Positions 7,694 to 9,936 of a stretch of DNA of 9,936 bases are shown piece by piece (position 1 is the stretch's first letter; every line of letters begins with the position of its first letter). The translations under genes were made by a program, and so were the position numbers. The notes beneath the pieces were generated by a model. It made no database searches. It worked only from the letters and a program-made list of their open reading frames with translations, and was not told the origin of the DNA. Source of the DNA: Candidatus Aminicenantota bacterium (GTDB lineage Bacteria > Acidobacteriota > Aminicenantia > Aminicenantales > Aminicenantaceae); NCBI GenBank assembly GCA_030617525.1, contig JAUWVG010000048.1:1-9936 (forward strand). Direction: 5' to 3'.

Positions 7694-7715
7694 GTTTATT
7701 TTCAATGAGTTAACC
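7694..7715 (+). repeat. 22-bp box, second copy
   Basis: This is the second copy of the box at 7600-7621 and lies between enhancer site C and promoter P2. The interval between enhancer and promoter is where a bending protein such as IHF often binds in sigma-54 systems. I do not see a strict IHF consensus, so that role is only a possibility. Confidence 0.4.
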
Positions 7716-7728
7716 ACGTTTTCATATT

Positions 7729-7744
7729 TGGCATCTTTCTTGCT
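7729..7744 (+). promoter_or_regulatory. sigma-54 promoter P2
   Basis: TGGCATCTTTCTTGCT fits the -24/-12 consensus and differs from P1 at only two of 16 positions. The transcription start is predicted near 7755, about 29 nt before the ATG at 7784. This leaves just enough leader for the Shine-Dalgarno and rules against using the ATG at 7757. Confidence 0.85.
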
Positions 7745-7783
7745 TTTAAATTTGACATGTGTACAAGGCAAGGAGAAACCAAG

Positions 7784-8437
7784 ATGGAAAAAGGAACAAG
7801 GTGGCTAGGATTCCTCAAAACAATAATCATGGGAGTATTGATGGTCGCTTTTGTGATCAATGTTCCTATGATCGCCAGCGAGAAAACCGTTTATAACGAT
7901 GAAGTTTTTTTAGCTGAAATTTTGTCCGAAACAGTGATTATAGATTCCGGATTCACACCCCCTGCTCTCAGCACTGCAACCGCCTCAATGGATATCAGTT
8001 TAGAGAAGACAGAAATCACATCAAATGCTCGCTCTTTGACTCTTTCTCCCCAAAGACTCAGCCTTCAGTCCTACTCAATGTCTCCTCAGAATATATCTTT
8101 TAATCCCAGGCAAAGAGGAAACGCCGGATTCACGGCCGCCTTGGCATCTACCGTCCTCCTTCATGCAGCCGATTATTACACAACCGTGAATGCACTGAAA
8201 TACAGCAGACTTGAAGAAGGCAATCCCTTTATGAAAAAGATTGTTAACAATCAGCTTCTCTTTGGAGCCATTAAACTTGGAGTAGCAGGATTACAGGTCA
8301 CCCTTCTGAAGGGCCTCTATAAAAAGAACAAAACACTGGCCTGGATTGTAGGGACGGTTATGAATGTAGGGCTCTCCTGCGTGGTCGCCAACAACTTCAG
8401 TAAAACCCAAAAAGCTAAAACCTGCCTAGGATACTAA
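7784..8437 (+). CDS. small sigma-54-controlled membrane protein with DUF5658-like C-terminal region
   Basis: 217 residues. The start at 7784 is preferred over the in-frame ATG at 7757: AGGAGA lies 8 nt upstream, and 7757 sits only 2-3 nt from the predicted sigma-54 start site. A hydrophobic segment at about 11-31 is a signal anchor, or a signal peptide cut near Ser32. Residues 33-112 are Ser/Thr-rich and probably extracytoplasmic. The C-terminal part has three likely membrane helices (about 114-137, 156-176, 184-206) and the pattern Asp130-x-x-Thr133-Thr134 ... Glu145-x-Asn147-Pro148, which recalls DUF5658-type proteins of unknown function. That family link is from memory and moderate. It stands alone as a transcription unit, and octamer repeats begin 10 nt after its stop. 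Function is unknown; the promoter ties it to the adjacent regulator. Confidence 0.75.
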   Translation: MEKGTRWLGFLKTIIMGVLMVAFVINVPMIASEKTVYNDEVFLAEILSETVIIDSGFTPPALSTATASMDISLEKTEITSNARSLTLSPQRLSLQSYSMSPQNISFNPRQRGNAGFTAALASTVLLHAADYYTTVNALKYSRLEEGNPFMKKIVNNQLLFGAIKLGVAGLQVTLLKGLYKKNKTLAWIVGTVMNVGLSCVVANNFSKTQKAKTCLGY

Positions 8438-8447
8438 TTTAAAGAAA

Positions 8448-8481
8448 AGGATTCAAGGGTTCAAGGATTCTAGGGTTCGAG
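8448..8481 (+). repeat. 8-bp tandem repeat array, first block
   Basis: Consecutive octamers AGGATTCA, AGGGTTCA, AGGATTCT and AGGGTTCG, plus a further AG, start 10 nt after the stop of the membrane-protein gene. A run of eight T follows (8484-8491), but no strong stem precedes it, so a standard intrinsic terminator is not supported. Confidence 0.8.
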
Positions 8482-8508
8482 TGTTTTTTTTAACGATTTA
8501 AGATGCAA

Positions 8509-8537
8509 AGGATTCGAGGATTCAAGGGTTCAAGGGG
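8509..8537 (+). repeat. 8-bp tandem repeat array, second block
   Basis: AGGATTCG, AGGATTCA, AGGGTTCA and a partial AGGGG continue the octamer family after a 27-bp AT-rich gap. The block runs straight into the palindromic element at 8538. Confidence 0.75.
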
Positions 8538-8624
8538 TGTCATCACGAACGATCGCAGAGAGTGTGGTGATCTCATAATGTTTCCGCAGAGACTTGAGAT
8601 CGCTTCGCAGTGCTCGCGATGACA
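8538..8624. repeat. imperfect palindromic intergenic element (GTCATC ... GATGAC)
   Basis: The left arm (8538-8574) and right arm (8596-8624) are imperfect inverted copies. The outer ends GTCATC (8539-8544) and GATGAC (8618-8623) match, as do the inner ends GATCTC (8569-8574) and GAGATC (8596-8601), around a 21-nt loop. The arms differ in length by 8 nt. The pattern resembles the widespread family of short repeats of the form GTCATTGCGAGC...AATCTC. It lies between two convergent genes and could act as a transcriptional barrier or be a MITE-like insertion. Confidence 0.6.
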
Positions 8625-8649
8625 GGTGATGGCAGTTTTTATAAATAAT

Positions 8650-9723
8650 TCAGGCTAAAATTTCTTTTATATGTTCCAATACTTCGGCTAAAACAAAAGA
8701 CTCCACATCCATTCCTAAACGAAAGTGCTGGGGGCTTTCAAACAGACTTCCCGGGATGACGGCCGTATCAAAGTCTTCCCGAAGAATTCGAGCCAGTTCA
8801 TCACCGGATAATCCAGATTCAATCCGGGGAAAACAGATGATTCCTCCCGAAGGTTCAATCCAAGTTAAACAACTCTCGTCCTCAATGAAACCTTTGATAA
8901 GGTTCACATTTTGATGAATCCTTTCCTTTTTCCTCAGTTTAATGGAAGCTAATTGATCAAACATCTTGGATGAAATCAATTCTCCGATAAAAACGCCTTC
9001 CACAAGACTGTAATCAAGAAAAACCTTCATTTTTTCCACAATCTCAGGAGGAGCAAGAATCCATCCGCAGCGCAGGCCGGGAAGGCCAAAAACCTTGGTT
9101 AAACTCGAGATTACAATAATATTGTCTGCAAGATGAAAAGAGGTCTGCCCGACCTCTCCATCAAGGAATTCGAGATAAACCTCATCGACAACCAAAAAAA
9201 CTCCCTTCTTATTTGCGGCCTCAGCCATATTTTTTAACATCGAAGTGGAGAGAGAGACTCCACTTGGATTGTGCAAATTTGTCAGCAAGACAAATTTTAC
9301 ATTTTCAGACAGCTGTTTCTCGAATTCATCGAGGTCAAATGCATAGCCTTGCTCATATTTCCGATCCAGTCGAACGATCTGTCCACCAAAAGCCTGTGGA
9401 ACAGCCCAGAGAGGCTCATAGGCCGGCCTTTCGACAAGAACCTTATTGCCTCCTTTATTCAGAAGCAGGGCACATACCAGGAATAGAGCAAAAGATGTCC
9501 CCACGGCAAGCATCACATTGTCCTCATGGACTTGATATCTTTTTGCAATCGCCTGAATGAGGGGCAGATACCCGTAAGAATTTTCTCCATAAATCTCCAG
9601 ATCCTCAATGCCGACACCCAGCTCTTTAAGAGACAAGTTTGACACACCACTAGGGCATAAATCGTATTTGGCATGTCCCCTTGTCTTCATCCACTCCATA
9701 TATTTAATGGGCTTAAATTCCAT
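8650..9723 (-). CDS. PLP-dependent class I/II aminotransferase
   Basis: 357-residue cytoplasmic enzyme of fold-type I. Visible landmarks in order: phosphate-binding Gly75-Thr76-Ser77, Tyr102 in the ring-stacking position, Asn152-Pro153 in HNPSG, Asp180 and Tyr183 in VDEVY (pyridine nitrogen and O3' contacts), the Schiff-base lysine Lys210 in SSLTK, Arg218 (phosphate contact), and Arg335 in HFRLG for the substrate carboxylate. All expected catalytic residues are present. It is somewhat shorter than typical aspartate aminotransferases (about 390-400), with a short N-terminus. The substrate cannot be read from sequence; aspartate, aromatic or histidinol-phosphate-type activities are all possible. 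The Shine-Dalgarno is GAGAGGTG just before the ATG. The start overlaps the end of an upstream open frame by 11 bp, suggesting translational coupling if that frame is real. Confidence 0.9.
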   Translation of the reverse strand: MEFKPIKYMEWMKTRGHAKYDLCPSGVSNLSLKELGVGIEDLEIYGENSYGYLPLIQAIAKRYQVHEDNVMLAVGTSFALFLVCALLLNKGGNKVLVERPAYEPLWAVPQAFGGQIVRLDRKYEQGYAFDLDEFEKQLSENVKFVLLTNLHNPSGVSLSTSMLKNMAEAANKKGVFLVVDEVYLEFLDGEVGQTSFHLADNIIVISSLTKVFGLPGLRCGWILAPPEIVEKMKVFLDYSLVEGVFIGELISSKMFDQLASIKLRKKERIHQNVNLIKGFIEDESCLTWIEPSGGIICFPRIESGLSGDELARILREDFDTAVIPGSLFESPQHFRLGMDVESFVLAEVLEHIKEILA

Positions 9724-9934
9724 GACACCTCTCCCAATTGTCCTCTTTTTGTTTAATTTTTCTCATGATATTCATTGCATCTAACCATCTTATACTAAGC
9801 ATCTCAATTTCCGAGATTTTAAGAATGAGTTCTGTAAAGTGAAAAGAAACCACGTTGCGCTTTCCCCAGCGAGGAAAGCTCACTCGATCTCCGTCCTCGC
9901 TCTCACCTCCCTTGCGGGAGATGAACCATGCCCG
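9713..9934 (-). CDS. possible partial gene entering from the right edge (C-terminal 73 residues)
   Basis: On the minus strand one frame is open from the window edge to a TAA at 9713-9715, giving 73 residues with no start seen. The end looks protein-like: a helical, charged stretch (TELILKISEIEML, then RKIKQKEDNWER). The stop lies 11 bp inside the aminotransferase gene, a common arrangement in operons. Against it, the right-hand third overlaps GC-rich inverted repeats and could be a non-coding repeat, and 73 open codons can occur by chance. I recognise no family. A possible internal -10 (TATAAG, plus-strand 9789-9794) could instead serve the aminotransferase alone. Confidence 0.4.
   Translation of the reverse strand, partial: RAWFISRKGGESEDGDRVSFPRWGKRNVVSFHFTELILKISEIEMLSIRWLDAMNIMRKIKQKEDNWERCHGI
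9868..9901. repeat. 8-bp perfect inverted repeat in GC-rich right edge
   Basis: AGCGAGGA (9868-9875) and TCCTCGCT (9894-9901) are perfect inverted copies around 18 nt. A second short hairpin, CTCCC-TTGC-GGGAG (9907-9920), follows at once. The block is more GC-rich than its surroundings and is cut by the window end. It could be part of a structured RNA, a palindromic repeat, or codons of the partial frame. Confidence 0.45.
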
Positions 9935-9936
9935 CT

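Noticed and set aside
7752..7757. TTGACA as a -35 box for the membrane-protein gene
   Set aside because: A -10 at normal spacing would fall in the Shine-Dalgarno region, and no TATAAT-like sequence is there. The sigma-54 promoter explains the site better.
7757..7783. Upstream ATG as start of the membrane protein
   Set aside because: The predicted sigma-54 transcription start is near 7755, leaving no room for a ribosome site, while the ATG at 7784 has a good Shine-Dalgarno.
8464..8491. Intrinsic terminator at the eight-T run after the membrane-protein gene
   Set aside because: I could not find a stable GC-rich stem directly before the T-run; the octamers do not pair well with each other.
8448..8537. 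CRISPR array
   Set aside because: The repeats are 8 bp with no spacers of constant length and no cas genes nearby; they are simple tandem octamers.
9213..9560. Plus-strand frame of 115 codons over the aminotransferase
   Set aside because: It overlaps conserved aminotransferase motifs on the other strand and shows no recognisable protein features.

Overview
The window holds five complete protein genes, one probable partial gene at the right edge, and an unusually informative regulatory region. It reads as bacterial chromosome with moderate to low GC and Shine-Dalgarno starts. Export signals and enhancer-dependent sigma-54 promoters fit a diderm, Gram-negative-type bacterium. Octamer arrays and a GTCATC-type palindrome between genes recall uncultured lineages such as Aminicenantota/Acidobacteriota, but nothing here fixes the taxon and that guess is weak.

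Layout. (1) 36-1559, minus: a histidine ammonia-lyase-type enzyme (HutH) with Ala-Cys-Gly in place of the usual Ala-Ser-Gly cofactor triad. (2) 1560-1752: a divergent intergenic region with back-to-back sigma-70-type promoters. (3) 1753-5892, plus: a 1379-residue exported protein with two copies of an N-terminal module that starts with an Asp-rich Ca-type loop, and an M14 metallopeptidase-like domain at the C-terminus. (4) 5977-7350, plus: a complete NtrC-class response regulator (receiver, AAA+ with GAFTGA, Fis-type HTH) with no kinase beside it. (5) 7351-7783: no protein gene, but two near-identical sigma-54 promoters, each with a TGTTCA-N5-TGAACA palindrome centred about 107-110 bp upstream of the predicted start. 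The same palindrome, with one mismatch, lies over the regulator's own promoter. (6) 7784-8437, plus: a small membrane protein with a DUF5658-like C-terminal region, placed to be expressed from the second sigma-54 promoter. (7) 8438-8649: two octamer arrays and an imperfect palindromic element. (8) 8650-9723, minus: a PLP fold-type I aminotransferase. Its start overlaps the 3' end of an open frame (9713-9934, minus) that enters from the right edge.

Working together. The best-supported unit is the regulator plus its downstream targets. The regulator probably binds the TGTTCA-N5-TGAACA sites, controls itself, and activates two tandem sigma-54 promoters. The distal promoter serves the membrane-protein gene. 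The proximal promoter faces about 270 bp with no recognisable gene, which suggests a small RNA, a lost gene, or a doubled promoter. HutH, the exported peptidase and the aminotransferase could all belong to peptide and amino-acid use, but no operon links them and that is only a theme.
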